Shown here: positions 38,501 to 47,130 of the stretch, piece by piece | Layout of the letters: each line of letters begins with the position of its first letter | Position numbering within the stretch: position 1 is the first letter of the stretch | Assembly (NCBI GenBank): GCA_002709305.1 | Contig: PAQM01000027.1 | Location: forward strand, 62,001-126,000 | DNA from: Crocinitomicaceae bacterium | GTDB lineage: Bacteria > Bacteroidota > Bacteroidia > Flavobacteriales_D > Crocinitomicaceae | Reading direction: 5' to 3' | Length of the DNA: 64,000 bases | Position numbers and translations under genes: made by a program | Notes under the pieces: generated by a model | The model's input: the letters and a program-made list of their open reading frames with translations, nothing else | Told to the model about the DNA's origin: nothing | Databases searched by the model: none

Positions 38501-40906
38501 ATGCAAAAAATTTTCATCCTCATTTTATTACTCCCATTTCTATCATTCGCACAAGAGATTGAATATATAGATGGAGAAGTAAATGAGAGTAAAACTAAAA
38601 ACAAACTCTACGGTGTTAAAGTTAGCACTTCAGAGGGCAAAGCGACCAGAACAGATCCTGATGGTAAATTTGCAATTAAAATAGAGAGTTTACCTACTTG
38701 GCTATACTTCTCTTTAGCAGATTACAAGACAGATTCTATACTTGTTGAAAAGAAAAAAAAGAATATTAAAATCGTTCTTTCCCCTATAGCTCAAGAGATA
38801 AAAACTTTAGTTGTTTCTGCAAGTAGAAGGTCTCAGGAGATTGAAGATGTCCCTATTTCCATGGAAGTTATAAAATCTGATTTCATTGAAAAAAAAGGAC
38901 TAGTGAATTTAGAACAAGTAGCTGATCAAAGTCCTGGTGTATACGTAATGGATGGCCAGGTTAGCATTCGAGGTGGGGGTGGATATGCATACGGTGTAGG
39001 TAGTCGTGTACTGGTGTTAACAAACGGTATGCCGCTAACCTCACCTGATTTAGGAGATGTGAAGTGGAATTCTATACCATTAGAATCAATGTCGCAAATT
39101 GAAATTATTAAAGGAGCATCTTCTGTTCTATACGGAAGTGGTGCTTTAAATGGGATGATTTCTTTGACACCAAGAGAACCTAGTAGAGATGGAGAACTTA
39201 AAGTCAAATTTCAATCTGGATTTTATGACAACCCTAAAAGAGGAACATTAAGATGGTGGGACGATGATACAACAAAATTTAATTTTTCTTCTAACCCAAA
39301 AATTAACCTACTAAATATCTACTATGGTAAGATGTTTAATGAATTTGGATATACCATTTCTAGCAATGGGTACTTCACCAAAGGATATAAAGATGGTGAA
39401 TACGAAAATAGAGTTAGACTAAGCGGAAATTTGTTTTATAGACCATCCAAAGCTCAAAATTTAAAAATGGGTGTTGCTTTCAATAGTCAATACGAAAATG
39501 TAGGTAGATTTATAATATGGGAAAGTGCTACTATGGCATACACTCCAACAGGAGGAGGGAGCCCAGACACAAACCCGAATTCATCAATTACTCAAGAAAG
39601 CTCTATTCGTGTCTGTGTAGATCCTTATATTAAATATCTAGGCAAAAAAAATTCTAAGCATGAGCTAAAAGGAAGATACTACCTTGTCTCTACCGGAAAC
39701 CCTTTTGATGGTCTTTATTCTGCAACTAAAGCTGACATGTATTATGGAGACTATCAATTCTCTAAAAAATGGAATCAAATCCATAATCTTACATCAGGTG
39801 TTACTGCGAGTTCAAATATAATCAATAGCCGTGAAGATGTTTTTGGAGACCATACATCTATCAATTTAGCAGGTTATGCTCAATACGACTTAAACATGGA
39901 ACGTCTTGATATAACTGCAGGAGTTCGACTAGAATACTTCAAACAAGATGATAGAACCCCTGATTCACAATTTGATTTATGGGAAACCAAGAATGTCATA
40001 CCTATCTATCCTGTATTTAGAGCTGCGGTACATTATGCACTAGCAAAAAACACCCATCTAAGATCTTCTTTTGGTCAAGGTATTCGTTTTCCATCAGTTG
40101 GAGAAAGATTCCTTACTGCAGAGAGCGGTGGTGCTAGAATTTTTCCTAACCCAGATATAGAACCAGAGAGAGGCTGGGCGACAGAAATAGGTATTAAACA
40201 AGTTTTTCACATTGGTAAATGGAGGTCATCTATAGATATTGCAGGATTTGTTAATCAATATGATAACATGATTGAATTCGCATTCGATAATGTTATGCCA
40301 GATAGTATCACTTCAGTATCTCTTGTTCCTGGCACACCAAATTATGTGGAGAATTTTTTCGGATTCCAAGCACAAAATACTGAACAAGCAAGAATCTCAG
40401 GAATAGAAGTTTCATTTAATAGTCAAGGAAAAATAAAAAATGTAGAGTTAAGAACACTAATTGGGTATACATATATGAAACCTGTTAGTTTAAACACAGA
40501 TCCAACATATATCTCTACTTTTTCTGATCCTAGTTCGGATATGCTTAAGTATCGATTTAACCATTTAGCAAAAGCTGATGTTTCCATTACTTGGAAAGGG
40601 ATCAGTATAGGATATTGCACAAGATATAATAGCTTTATGTCAAATATTGACCGACTATTCATTGATGGAGTGCCTCTTATAACTGGCTCTACTATTGATG
40701 TATTGCCTGGGCTTGGAGAGTATAGAGAGAATGAAGCAAAAAATAACGGGAGTATTGTTATGGACGCAAGAATAGGATATGAATTCATGGAAAAATATAG
40801 TATAAACATACTTGTCAACAACTTCCTTAACAATGAATATTCAAGCAGACCAGCTGACATTCAACCACCAAGACAATTCCTTGTCCAATTAATGTATAAT
40901 ATTTAA
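38501..40906 (+). CDS. TonB-dependent outer-membrane receptor
   Basis: An active-uptake barrel in the outer membrane. The product has a signal peptide (MQKIFILILLLPFLSFAQ), a carboxypeptidase-regulatory-like domain (about 20-90, YGVKVSTSEGKATRTDPDGKF), the TonB plug (VSASRRSQEIEDVPISMEVI; VRGGGGYAYGVGSRVLVL-type loop; IEIIKGASSVLYGSGALNGMI) and a long barrel ending in PPRQFLVQLMYNI. The track start at 38480 adds seven residues inside the previous gene; ATG 38501 is preferred. No SusD-like partner follows, so the ligand is more likely a siderophore, metal or vitamin than a glycan; the substrate cannot be read from sequence. Confidence 0.93.
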   Translation: MQKIFILILLLPFLSFAQEIEYIDGEVNESKTKNKLYGVKVSTSEGKATRTDPDGKFAIKIESLPTWLYFSLADYKTDSILVEKKKKNIKIVLSPIAQEIKTLVVSASRRSQEIEDVPISMEVIKSDFIEKKGLVNLEQVADQSPGVYVMDGQVSIRGGGGYAYGVGSRVLVLTNGMPLTSPDLGDVKWNSIPLESMSQIEIIKGASSVLYGSGALNGMISLTPREPSRDGELKVKFQSGFYDNPKRGTLRWWDDDTTKFNFSSNPKINLLNIYYGKMFNEFGYTISSNGYFTKGYKDGEYENRVRLSGNLFYRPSKAQNLKMGVAFNSQYENVGRFIIWESATMAYTPTGGGSPDTNPNSSITQESSIRVCVDPYIKYLGKKNSKHELKGRYYLVSTGNPFDGLYSATKADMYYGDYQFSKKWNQIHNLTSGVTASSNIINSREDVFGDHTSINLAGYAQYDLNMERLDITAGVRLEYFKQDDRTPDSQFDLWETKNVIPIYPVFRAAVHYALAKNTHLRSSFGQGIRFPSVGERFLTAESGGARIFPNPDIEPERGWATEIGIKQVFHIGKWRSSIDIAGFVNQYDNMIEFAFDNVMPDSITSVSLVPGTPNYVENFFGFQAQNTEQARISGIEVSFNSQGKIKNVELRTLIGYTYMKPVSLNTDPTYISTFSDPSSDMLKYRFNHLAKADVSITWKGISIGYCTRYNSFMSNIDRLFIDGVPLITGSTIDVLPGLGEYRENEAKNNGSIVMDARIGYEFMEKYSINILVNNFLNNEYSSRPADIQPPRQFLVQLMYNI

Positions 40907-40916
40907 ACAAAATAAT

Positions 40917-41495
40917 ATGAGATTAATTCTAATCATAATTGCTCTTCCATTAATTTGTAGTAGTCAAATTGATGACTTCAATACTAAAAGACATAACAAA
41001 GATAAAACCCTAATGATTGGACTTGGAAGTTGGGCAAGTGCCAACTTAATTGGAAGTGGTGCAGGATGGATATTATCAAAGAATGATCAATCAAAACATT
41101 TTCATCAAATGAATGTGATGTGGAATATTGTAAATTTAGGTATTGCTATACCCGGTTATTTAAAAGCTAAAAAAAGTGCGTCAAACTTAAGTTTTTATGA
41201 AACTTTTAATGAACAAAGAAGAACAGAAAAAACATTTCTTATTAATGCAGGTATCGACATTGCGTATATTTCTAGTGGATTAATTTTAAACAGTGAATCA
41301 AAATATCATAAAGATAAGTCTGATCTTCTTAAAGGTTTTGGTCATAGCTTAATTCTTCAAGGAAGTTTTTTATTAATCTTTGATTGGGTATCATATAGTA
41401 TACACAACAAAAATTATAAAAAGAACCTTGCTCCAATTCTAAAAAAAATAGATTTAAGTGACAATGGTATTGGTGTCAAATTTAAAATCGACTAA
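40917..41495 (+). CDS. membrane protein, DUF6992-like
   Basis: A 192-residue protein with a signal-like N-terminus (MRLILIIIALPLICSSQ) and hydrophobic segments (LMIGLGSWASANLIGSGAGWILS; MNVMWNIVNLGIAIPGYL; FGHSLILQGSFLLIFDWVSYSI). The MNxxWNxVNLxIA pattern resembles the DUF6992 family of Bacteroidota, judged by eye. It starts 11 bp after the TonB receptor and probably ends this transcript. Its stop overlaps the stop of the convergent zinc-ribbon gene by 4 bp. Confidence 0.7.
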   Translation: MRLILIIIALPLICSSQIDDFNTKRHNKDKTLMIGLGSWASANLIGSGAGWILSKNDQSKHFHQMNVMWNIVNLGIAIPGYLKAKKSASNLSFYETFNEQRRTEKTFLINAGIDIAYISSGLILNSESKYHKDKSDLLKGFGHSLILQGSFLLIFDWVSYSIHNKNYKKNLAPILKKIDLSDNGIGVKFKID

Positions 41496-42208
41496 AGGCC
41501 TAATTTTTTTGCGTAAAAGAGAACTTGATTGAGTGTCTCTTTATCGTCTTTCATAGAAAACTTGGCTTTCATAATAATTTGTTCACATTTATTCTTCCAA
41601 ACCAAGGCAAATTGATTATGAAGTTTATTCTCATTTGTGTTTTTAGTGAAAAAATTTCCAACTGTCTTTGCTTTAGGGTAAGCTAAAGTCAAGAACTCTA
41701 GAATGTCTTGTTTAGTTGTTGGAATAGGGAAACTAGAAATAATTTCCATTTTTTTTCTATCTACCCTATTAGGTCCTGTAATATGAGAGAAAGACTCAGA
41801 AAACACTTTACCAAAAGAGGAGAATATTGAATTAGGATCACTTTGTCTGTCTTCTTCTGCTTCATTTAATAGTTTAAATAAACTTTGAATTGAAGAATTT
41901 GATTTTCTATCAAGAACATTATACCCACAGTATTCACATGAAGTAACGTAGGGATCAATATTAGCTTGACAATTTGGACATTTTATGTTCTTTGTTTCTT
42001 TTTGGATACTTGATTGATTTGGTTCTGAAGATTTTGATTCATTTTGATTGTTTTTCTCGTAAATCCTCGCATCTAATACCATTTCAAACTCTTCTTGGTC
42101 AATGCCTAACTTGAGAGCCTTATTAATTAAAATTTCCCGCTCTTTTTTGGAAATCTGCCCATCGACAAGAGCATATTTAATTAACTTTTCAATCTCTTCT
42201 TGATACAT
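41492..42208 (-). CDS. TerB-like / zinc-ribbon protein of the SPFH cassette
   Basis: A 238-residue soluble protein. The N-terminal 47 residues form a helical TerB-like unit (EEIEKLIKYALVDGQISKKEREILINKALKLGI). A zinc ribbon follows, with CPNC at 77-80 and CEYC at 91-94. The C-terminal 100 residues (ISSFPIPTTKQDILEFLTLAYPKA... NKCEQIIMKAKFSM) are helical and not recognised. It starts one base after the stop of the small membrane gene and is the last gene of the SPFH cassette. The architecture suggests an adaptor. No catalytic motif was seen. Confidence 0.8.
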   Translation of the reverse strand: MYQEEIEKLIKYALVDGQISKKEREILINKALKLGIDQEEFEMVLDARIYEKNNQNESKSSEPNQSSIQKETKNIKCPNCQANIDPYVTSCEYCGYNVLDRKSNSSIQSLFKLLNEAEEDRQSDPNSIFSSFGKVFSESFSHITGPNRVDRKKMEIISSFPIPTTKQDILEFLTLAYPKAKTVGNFFTKNTNENKLHNQFALVWKNKCEQIIMKAKFSMKDDKETLNQVLFYAKKLGL

Positions 42209-42547
42209 TTATTTTTTTCTTAAGACAAGACCTAATACAAAAACCAAAATTTCAAAGAAGAACAAAAATGTAACGATAAGTATTATCCAATTATTTTCTA
42301 TGTGAGATGATGCAAAAAGACAAAGTATATACCTAATGAATCCTGAAGCTAAAAATAAAAATGTAAAAACCGCTTTAAAAGCATTATCTAGAAAGCGATT
42401 ATAAAGGGCAAAAATTATCCCTGTAGAAGTTAAGATGCTTATATCAGCTAGAATCCAATTAAAAAATGAATAATTACTGATTATCATTCCAGTTAAAGAA
42501 TTTAGTATTATAGCTAGAAACCCTCCTATGAGAAAAATATTTTTCAT
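42209..42547 (-). CDS. small multi-span membrane protein of the SPFH cassette
   Basis: A 112-residue protein with four hydrophobic segments (NIFLIGGFLAIILNSLTGMII; WILADISILTSTGIIFALY; AVFTFLFLASGFIRYILCLFA; WIILIVTFLFFFEILVFVLGLVL). I do not recognise a family. It sits between the SPFH gene (8 bp away) and the zinc-ribbon gene (adjacent), so it could be the membrane anchor of the complex; that is inference from position. Confidence 0.75.
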   Translation of the reverse strand: MKNIFLIGGFLAIILNSLTGMIISNYSFFNWILADISILTSTGIIFALYNRFLDNAFKAVFTFLFLASGFIRYILCLFASSHIENNWIILIVTFLFFFEILVFVLGLVLRKK

Positions 42548-42554
42548 ATAACTA

Positions 42555-43625
42555 CTATTTAAGTTTTTCTAACAGCTCTTTCTTTTTTAATTCAAACTCT
42601 TCGTCAGATATTATTCCTTCTTCTTTGAGACTACCCAATTGCTTGAGCAATTTTATTGTCTCTTCATTTGAATCTTTAGGCTTGTTATCATCTTTCGCGG
42701 TATTTTTGGACATCATATTTCCCATTTGTTCAGCAATAGGATTAACCATACCTAAACCAACCATTGTACCTAAAATCCCCCCTGCATCACCATCTCCACC
42801 ACCTATATTTTCAGCAGCCTTTTCAGTCGTGTCAAAGCTTCTCTCAACTTTATACACCTCTAGATTCTCTGCTCTACGTTTTAGGCGCATTCGTTCATCT
42901 AAATCTTCAGACATTATTTTTTGAAACTGTTCAACGACATCTTTTACACGCTTATCATCATCAATAACAGGAATTGATTCAATATTAAATAATTTTAATT
43001 CTATGCCATATTCATTTAAATGATTATTTACTATTGACTTAACTGCTAATCCAACCTCTAAAACAATACTTTCTAATTCTAATGGACTTAACTTTTGTTC
43101 AGCACTAATTTTTGTAATAGTACTTTTAACGTTCTCTATGATAACTCCTTGAAAAAAATTCGATAATGATTCCGTATCAAAATCCTTTAAGGTACCTATG
43201 ATTTTCGTAAGGAATTTTTTGGAGTCTTGAACAACTATAGCAAATGACCCTCTACACGAAACTGGAATTGGCACTTTAAATGTCGGCTCTAACATGTTAA
43301 ATGGGACAAGACCAAACTTTGCATCCATAGAAACTGCTTTATTTACAAAATAAACTTCCGCAGAAAAGGGACTATTGCCTCCATAAACTAATCCAACAAG
43401 AGAAGAAAGTAGAGGTAAGTTCTTTGAGCTTAATGTATGAGTGCCGGGGTTAAAAATATCTAAAAGCTTTCCTCCTTTATAAAAACAAGCTTCTTGTGAT
43501 TCATTTACTATAAGTTGTGAGCCCATCCTTAATTGATTCTCACGAGAAGAGCTTGAATCTGACCTCCATTTCCAAACAAGAACATCATTTGGACCTTCAT
43601 ATTTAAGAACATCTAATATTGCCAT
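42555..43625 (-). CDS. SPFH-domain protein with C-terminal SHOCT motif (YdjI-like)
   Basis: A 356-residue protein of the SPFH/band-7 superfamily, closest in layout to the 'virion core protein'/YdjI type. Residues 1-240 are the SPFH body (YEGPNDVLVWKWRS, MGSQLIVNESQEACFYKGGKLLDIFNPGTHTL, VPIPVSCRGSFAIVVQDSKKFL, VKDVVEQFQKIMSEDLDERMRL). A Gly-rich linker (IGGGDGDAGGILGTMVGLGM) and a terminal SHOCT-like helix pair (IKLLKQLGSLKEEGIISDEEFELKKKELL) follow. SHOCT motifs often mediate oligomerisation or membrane association. The track start (43631) is GTG; ATG 43625 (MAILDVLKYEG) is used. It is the first gene of a three-gene cassette. Confidence 0.88.
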   Translation of the reverse strand: MAILDVLKYEGPNDVLVWKWRSDSSSSRENQLRMGSQLIVNESQEACFYKGGKLLDIFNPGTHTLSSKNLPLLSSLVGLVYGGNSPFSAEVYFVNKAVSMDAKFGLVPFNMLEPTFKVPIPVSCRGSFAIVVQDSKKFLTKIIGTLKDFDTESLSNFFQGVIIENVKSTITKISAEQKLSPLELESIVLEVGLAVKSIVNNHLNEYGIELKLFNIESIPVIDDDKRVKDVVEQFQKIMSEDLDERMRLKRRAENLEVYKVERSFDTTEKAAENIGGGDGDAGGILGTMVGLGMVNPIAEQMGNMMSKNTAKDDNKPKDSNEETIKLLKQLGSLKEEGIISDEEFELKKKELLEKLK

Positions 43626-43877
43626 AAACACTAAAGTTAGAAAAATAGTTTAATTGTATACTATTAACCATATAACATTAAGTTTTAAATCTTAAAAAAA
43701 TGTAATTTATTCCCTTGCTAAACACATATTAACATACATTTGTTTACAATGAAAAGTAGATTAAAACTTAACTTAATTGTGTGTTTATCAACACTTTTGT
43801 GTTTAAAATATAAACCTCTTGAAATAAGTCTAGAGTAAATTGTTATTATTTTGGTTTAAATTTTAAAACAAATTAAA

Positions 43878-44684
43878 ATGGAAACAAACGAAAAAGTCAA
43901 TGAAATGACTAATCAATTACTTGACGCACCAAAAATGGTTAGCGACAAACTTCCTTGGAATAATTGGACTGCTTGCATAGAAGATTCTGAAAACAAAATT
44001 GCAGGTTGGATCGGAAAAATATTTCAAGTTTTAGCACTTGCTACTTGTTTAATGATTATTTGGGGCACATTAGAGCCAATGTGGGCAGATTCTGGAGCTA
44101 TGTGGAAAGGTGAAGGGGCTGAAATAGATCAAATGATCAGCAACATTTTATCTATTTTATTATGGGTATGTATTGCTTTTCCTATAGCTCAAATTATAAG
44201 AAATGTTGGTGATGGACTTGGTGGTTCTAAAAGCAACACTATTAATCTAGTGTTTTTAGACATACCAGTTGCTCTAATAAAAATGGCTGGTTATATTTTA
44301 GCTATGGTTGGTCTTTTTGCCGCCGTTTCAGCTCTAATTAGCTTTATTACAACCCTTGATGTTGGTAATGCTATGGGTATGGATATGTCAGAATTAACTG
44401 AAATGGGTTCTATAGGAACTGCTATTTTATTTGGCATATTAAGTGACTTAGGAATGGGTCAATTTGGTGATATGATGACTGAAATGATGGCTGGACCAAG
44501 TATGGGTAATGGAGACGCTTGGACAGTAGCTGGAGCTATGGGAGTGTTTGGATCATTTGTATCAATCGTAGTTATCTTAGTTAACTTATATATAAATGTA
44601 ATGGTATATCAATTCCTATATGGATTAGCCTCTACATTGGTGAAATGGATAAAAGCTCCATATTTACCTTTTAAGTCTTTATAA
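43878..44684 (+). CDS. unknown Gly/Met-rich integral membrane protein
   Basis: No family is recognised. The 268-residue protein has about five membrane segments (IFQVLALATCLMIIWG; ILSILLWVCIAFPIAQII; LVFLDIPVALIKMAGYILAMVGLFAAVSALISFI; SIGTAILFGILSDL; GVFGSFVSIVVILVNLYINVMVYQFLYGLAS) separated by methionine-rich stretches (AMGMDMSELTEMGS, GDMMTEMMAGPSMGNGD). It is divergent from the SPFH cassette across a 250-bp gap and is closed by a strong terminator, so it is a single-gene transcript. TTTGGTTTAAA precedes its start by 17 bp. Confidence 0.75.
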   Translation: METNEKVNEMTNQLLDAPKMVSDKLPWNNWTACIEDSENKIAGWIGKIFQVLALATCLMIIWGTLEPMWADSGAMWKGEGAEIDQMISNILSILLWVCIAFPIAQIIRNVGDGLGGSKSNTINLVFLDIPVALIKMAGYILAMVGLFAAVSALISFITTLDVGNAMGMDMSELTEMGSIGTAILFGILSDLGMGQFGDMMTEMMAGPSMGNGDAWTVAGAMGVFGSFVSIVVILVNLYINVMVYQFLYGLASTLVKWIKAPYLPFKSL

Positions 44685-44700
44685 TAAATTATTATAATGT

Positions 44701-44734
44701 AAAAAAGACCTCTAAATAAGAGGTCTTTTTTTTT
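44701..44734. terminator. bidirectional rho-independent terminator
   Basis: AAAAAAGACCTC-TAAATAA-GAGGTCTTTTTT is a perfect 12-bp inverted repeat with a 7-nt loop, with an A run on the left and an extended T run on the right. It sits between the convergent 268-residue membrane protein gene and the gene ending at 44752, and would stop transcription from both sides. Confidence 0.93.
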
Positions 44735-44751
44735 ATATGATAAATAAAAAA

Positions 44752-45297
44752 TTACTTTATCCATTTCTTTATAATGCGCTTTCTCAACTTCTTCCTGAAA
44801 CGTTTAATAACAGATTCACGATCACCAATATTCCCACATTTAATAATTTCAGAATAAATCAGTCTACTATCTCTAAAAAATTTAACCTCAAAGCTAATAG
44901 AAACAATATCTTCCCTATAAAGGCCGAATAACCCACTTAGTCCAAGTGCTGTTTGTAAATCGTCATTGATTCCTGAAACCTTAAATCTTCGATCAAATCC
45001 ACGAACACTTAATAATAAATATGTATCAATATCATTTTGATTTATCAATTTTACTATAGAATCTGAAATTAATACCAGTGGTGACTGTCCAAGCTTCATA
45101 ATATTTAAAGAAGGAACTGCTTTAATATTAAAAGAATTTAATAACTCAGTTGTATTTATTTCTAAAGAATAACGATCTTCCATCTTGTCTGTTTGAGCTA
45201 TTACTATAGCATTTTTCAAATTAAGTCTTATATTTTTCTTATTCTGAGCAGATGCCGATATCGTTATCAACGCTAATAATAATGTTAATCTTTTCAT
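44752..45297 (-). CDS. unknown exported protein
   Basis: The product is not recognised. From the ATG at 45297 it is 181 residues, with a clean signal peptide (MKRLTLLLALITISASAQ); the track start at 45351 would bury that signal, so it is rejected. The mature part is basic and beta-rich (VIAQTDKMEDRYSLEINTTELLNSF, DTYLLLSVRGFDRRFKVSG) and ends with a very basic tail (IKRFRKKLRKRIIKKWIK). It lies downstream of ispD (57 bp) and runs into the bidirectional terminator. Confidence 0.7.
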   Translation of the reverse strand: MKRLTLLLALITISASAQNKKNIRLNLKNAIVIAQTDKMEDRYSLEINTTELLNSFNIKAVPSLNIMKLGQSPLVLISDSIVKLINQNDIDTYLLLSVRGFDRRFKVSGINDDLQTALGLSGLFGLYREDIVSISFEVKFFRDSRLIYSEIIKCGNIGDRESVIKRFRKKLRKRIIKKWIK

Positions 45298-45354
45298 ATT
45301 TAAAAAACTTAAAACAAATATACTATTATTGGGCTTGAGAAAACATTTCAAAAA

Positions 45355-46017
45355 CTATTTAAGAAACAACCCAGCGAGTTGTAAATCAATTTTCCTAGTA
45401 ATTTTAATGTTTTCTTCATTCCCTTGTACCATCTTAATTTCAAATCCAGCTTCTTCTACTAAAGTAGAATCATCTGTTATACCTTCATGAAAAGGCAAAT
45501 TATATGCCTGTTGAAGAATCTCTTTTTTGAAACATTGTGGTGTTTGAACAATATTATAAAGTGAACGATCTACTGACTTTGAAGTATCATTATTCTGTAT
45601 ACGAAGAGACTCTTTTAACCCAATAACAGGTATAACAGACTCATAATCTTTTAATGCCTCTATGCAAGTTTCTATAGTTTTAAATGAAACTAAAGGGCGT
45701 ACCCCATCATGAACAAGTATATAATCCCCAAAACAATAATCTAAAGTATTTTTAATAGAATGATACCTTTCCGTACCTCCTTCAACTATCCGGTGAGGAA
45801 TTTTAAAGTCATGAGAAACTATTAACTCTTCCCAATACAATCTCCAATCTCTAGGTAGAGTAAGAATGAGCTGGAATTTTGGGTTAAAATGATAAAATTT
45901 TTCTAAAGTATGCATAAGTATTGGCTTATCATTAACTTCAATGAATTGCTTAGGCAAATCAGAGTTCATTCTCTTTCCTATACCTCCAGCTGTAATGATT
46001 ACTGTATAAAAAGACAT
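45355..46017 (-). CDS. ispD: 2-C-methyl-D-erythritol 4-phosphate cytidylyltransferase
   Basis: IspD activates MEP with CTP, the third step of the MEP isoprenoid pathway begun by the dxs product elsewhere in this window. The 220-residue enzyme shows the nucleotide-binding N-terminus VIITAGGIGKRMNSDLPKQF, the central VHDGVRPLVS, VVIGLKESLR-type segment (VIPVIGLKESLR), QTPQCFKKEIL and DDSTLVEEAG. No ispF follows; the next gene on the strand is unrelated. The signature is complete and uninterrupted. Confidence 0.96.
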   Translation of the reverse strand: MSFYTVIITAGGIGKRMNSDLPKQFIEVNDKPILMHTLEKFYHFNPKFQLILTLPRDWRLYWEELIVSHDFKIPHRIVEGGTERYHSIKNTLDYCFGDYILVHDGVRPLVSFKTIETCIEALKDYESVIPVIGLKESLRIQNNDTSKSVDRSLYNIVQTPQCFKKEILQQAYNLPFHEGITDDSTLVEEAGFEIKMVQGNEENIKITRKIDLQLAGLFLK

Positions 46018-46085
46018 AAATTAAAAATACTTTTTCAGCTTAGAAATGAAACTTTTTTCGAAAAAAACAAAAAGTGTTGAAACAA

Positions 46086-46280
46086 TCACTTTAATTGATC
46101 GGCATCTTTATCAGCGGCCATATTATATTGTCTCTGCTTGTACAGCCAAAAAAACATGCCAAAAAAGCCTAAGAAAACGCAAAAGTAATTAAATAGGTTC
46201 CCTATCATATCTGCCTCTAACAATAAAAATGTCATTTGCATAAAATCACCTATTGCATAAAAAAAATCGGATAATGTCAT
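46086..46280 (-). CDS. tiny membrane protein, DUF6341-like
   Basis: A 64-residue product with two hydrophobic segments (FFYAIGDFMQMTFLLLEADMIG and LFNYFCVFLGFFGMFFWLY) and a charged tail (KQRQYNMAADKDADQLK). Its size and FFYAIGDF start followed by a Trp-Leu-rich second span recall the DUF6341 family of small flavobacterial membrane proteins; this match is by memory and tentative. It stands between rsmA and ispD on the same strand, with about 70 bp on each side. Confidence 0.6.
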   Translation of the reverse strand: MTLSDFFYAIGDFMQMTFLLLEADMIGNLFNYFCVFLGFFGMFFWLYKQRQYNMAADKDADQLK

Positions 46281-46353
46281 AATATCACTTTTTTATTAAA
46301 TACAAAATAAAGCATATTTTTTAAATATTTAATTAAATCAATTAATATTTAAT

Positions 46354-47130
46354 TTAATTTGATTCAATCAAGATGGTTAGGTCAATAAATTGGTTAACTG
46401 ATAGTGCTTCTGGTCTTAGAGATAATAACTCACTATCTATACTTTTATCCTTCAAAAACTTTTTTATTGAATTTCTAAGAGTTTTTCGCCTTTGATTAAA
46501 GCTTGTTTTAACTAAATTTTTAAATAATTTTTCATCACATGGAAGTTGTTGGTTTTTATTCCTTGTTAGACGAATAACACCGGATTTAACATTCGGAGGA
46601 GGGTGAAAAACATTTTCATTAACTGTAAAACAATATTCAACATCATAATATGCCTGCATTAAAACTGATAGAATACCTCGTTGTTTTGATCCTGGAGGTT
46701 CAGCAATCCTTAAACCAACCTCGCGTTGAAACATCCCCATTATTTCAGGTATCTGATTCCTCATCTCTAAGCACTTAAAAAGAATTTGTGTTGAAATATT
46801 GTACGGGAAATTCCCTACTACAGAAAACGGATCTTTACCCATAACCTTTATCAGGTCAATACTTAAAAAATCTCCTTCTATAATTTTACCCTCAAGCTCT
46901 CGATATTTATCCTTCATATACTTAATGCTTTCTGGATCGACATCGATTATCTTAAGATCTATATTCTTCTCTTTATCTAATAAAAATTTCGTTAATGCAC
47001 CAGTTCCTGCTCCTAATTCCAATATCCTATGGCAGCCATTATGAAAACCATAAGTATCTGCAATACGCTTAGAAATATTCATGTCTTTAAGGAAATGCTG
47101 TCCAAGATGTTTCTTTGCTTTAATTATCAT
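46354..47130 (-). CDS. rsmA: 16S rRNA (adenine1518/1519-N6)-dimethyltransferase
   Basis: RsmA (KsgA) dimethylates two adjacent adenines at the 3' end of 16S rRNA, a late small-subunit maturation step. The 258-residue protein shows AKKHLGQHFLKDMNISKRI, the SAM-binding ILELGAGTGALTKFLL, DVDPESI, and the catalytic motif as GNFPYNIS (family NLPY). C-terminal FNQRRKTLRNSIKKF is conserved. Its start overlaps the DUF4286 gene stop by 4 bp, indicating translational coupling. Confidence 0.96.
   Translation of the reverse strand: MIIKAKKHLGQHFLKDMNISKRIADTYGFHNGCHRILELGAGTGALTKFLLDKEKNIDLKIIDVDPESIKYMKDKYRELEGKIIEGDFLSIDLIKVMGKDPFSVVGNFPYNISTQILFKCLEMRNQIPEIMGMFQREVGLRIAEPPGSKQRGILSVLMQAYYDVEYCFTVNENVFHPPPNVKSGVIRLTRNKNQQLPCDEKLFKNLVKTSFNQRRKTLRNSIKKFLKDKSIDSELLSLRPEALSVNQFIDLTILIESN

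Noticed and set aside
40423-40860. 145-residue minus-strand ORF
   Set aside because: Antisense to the barrel end of the TonB receptor, with no motif or plausible start context.
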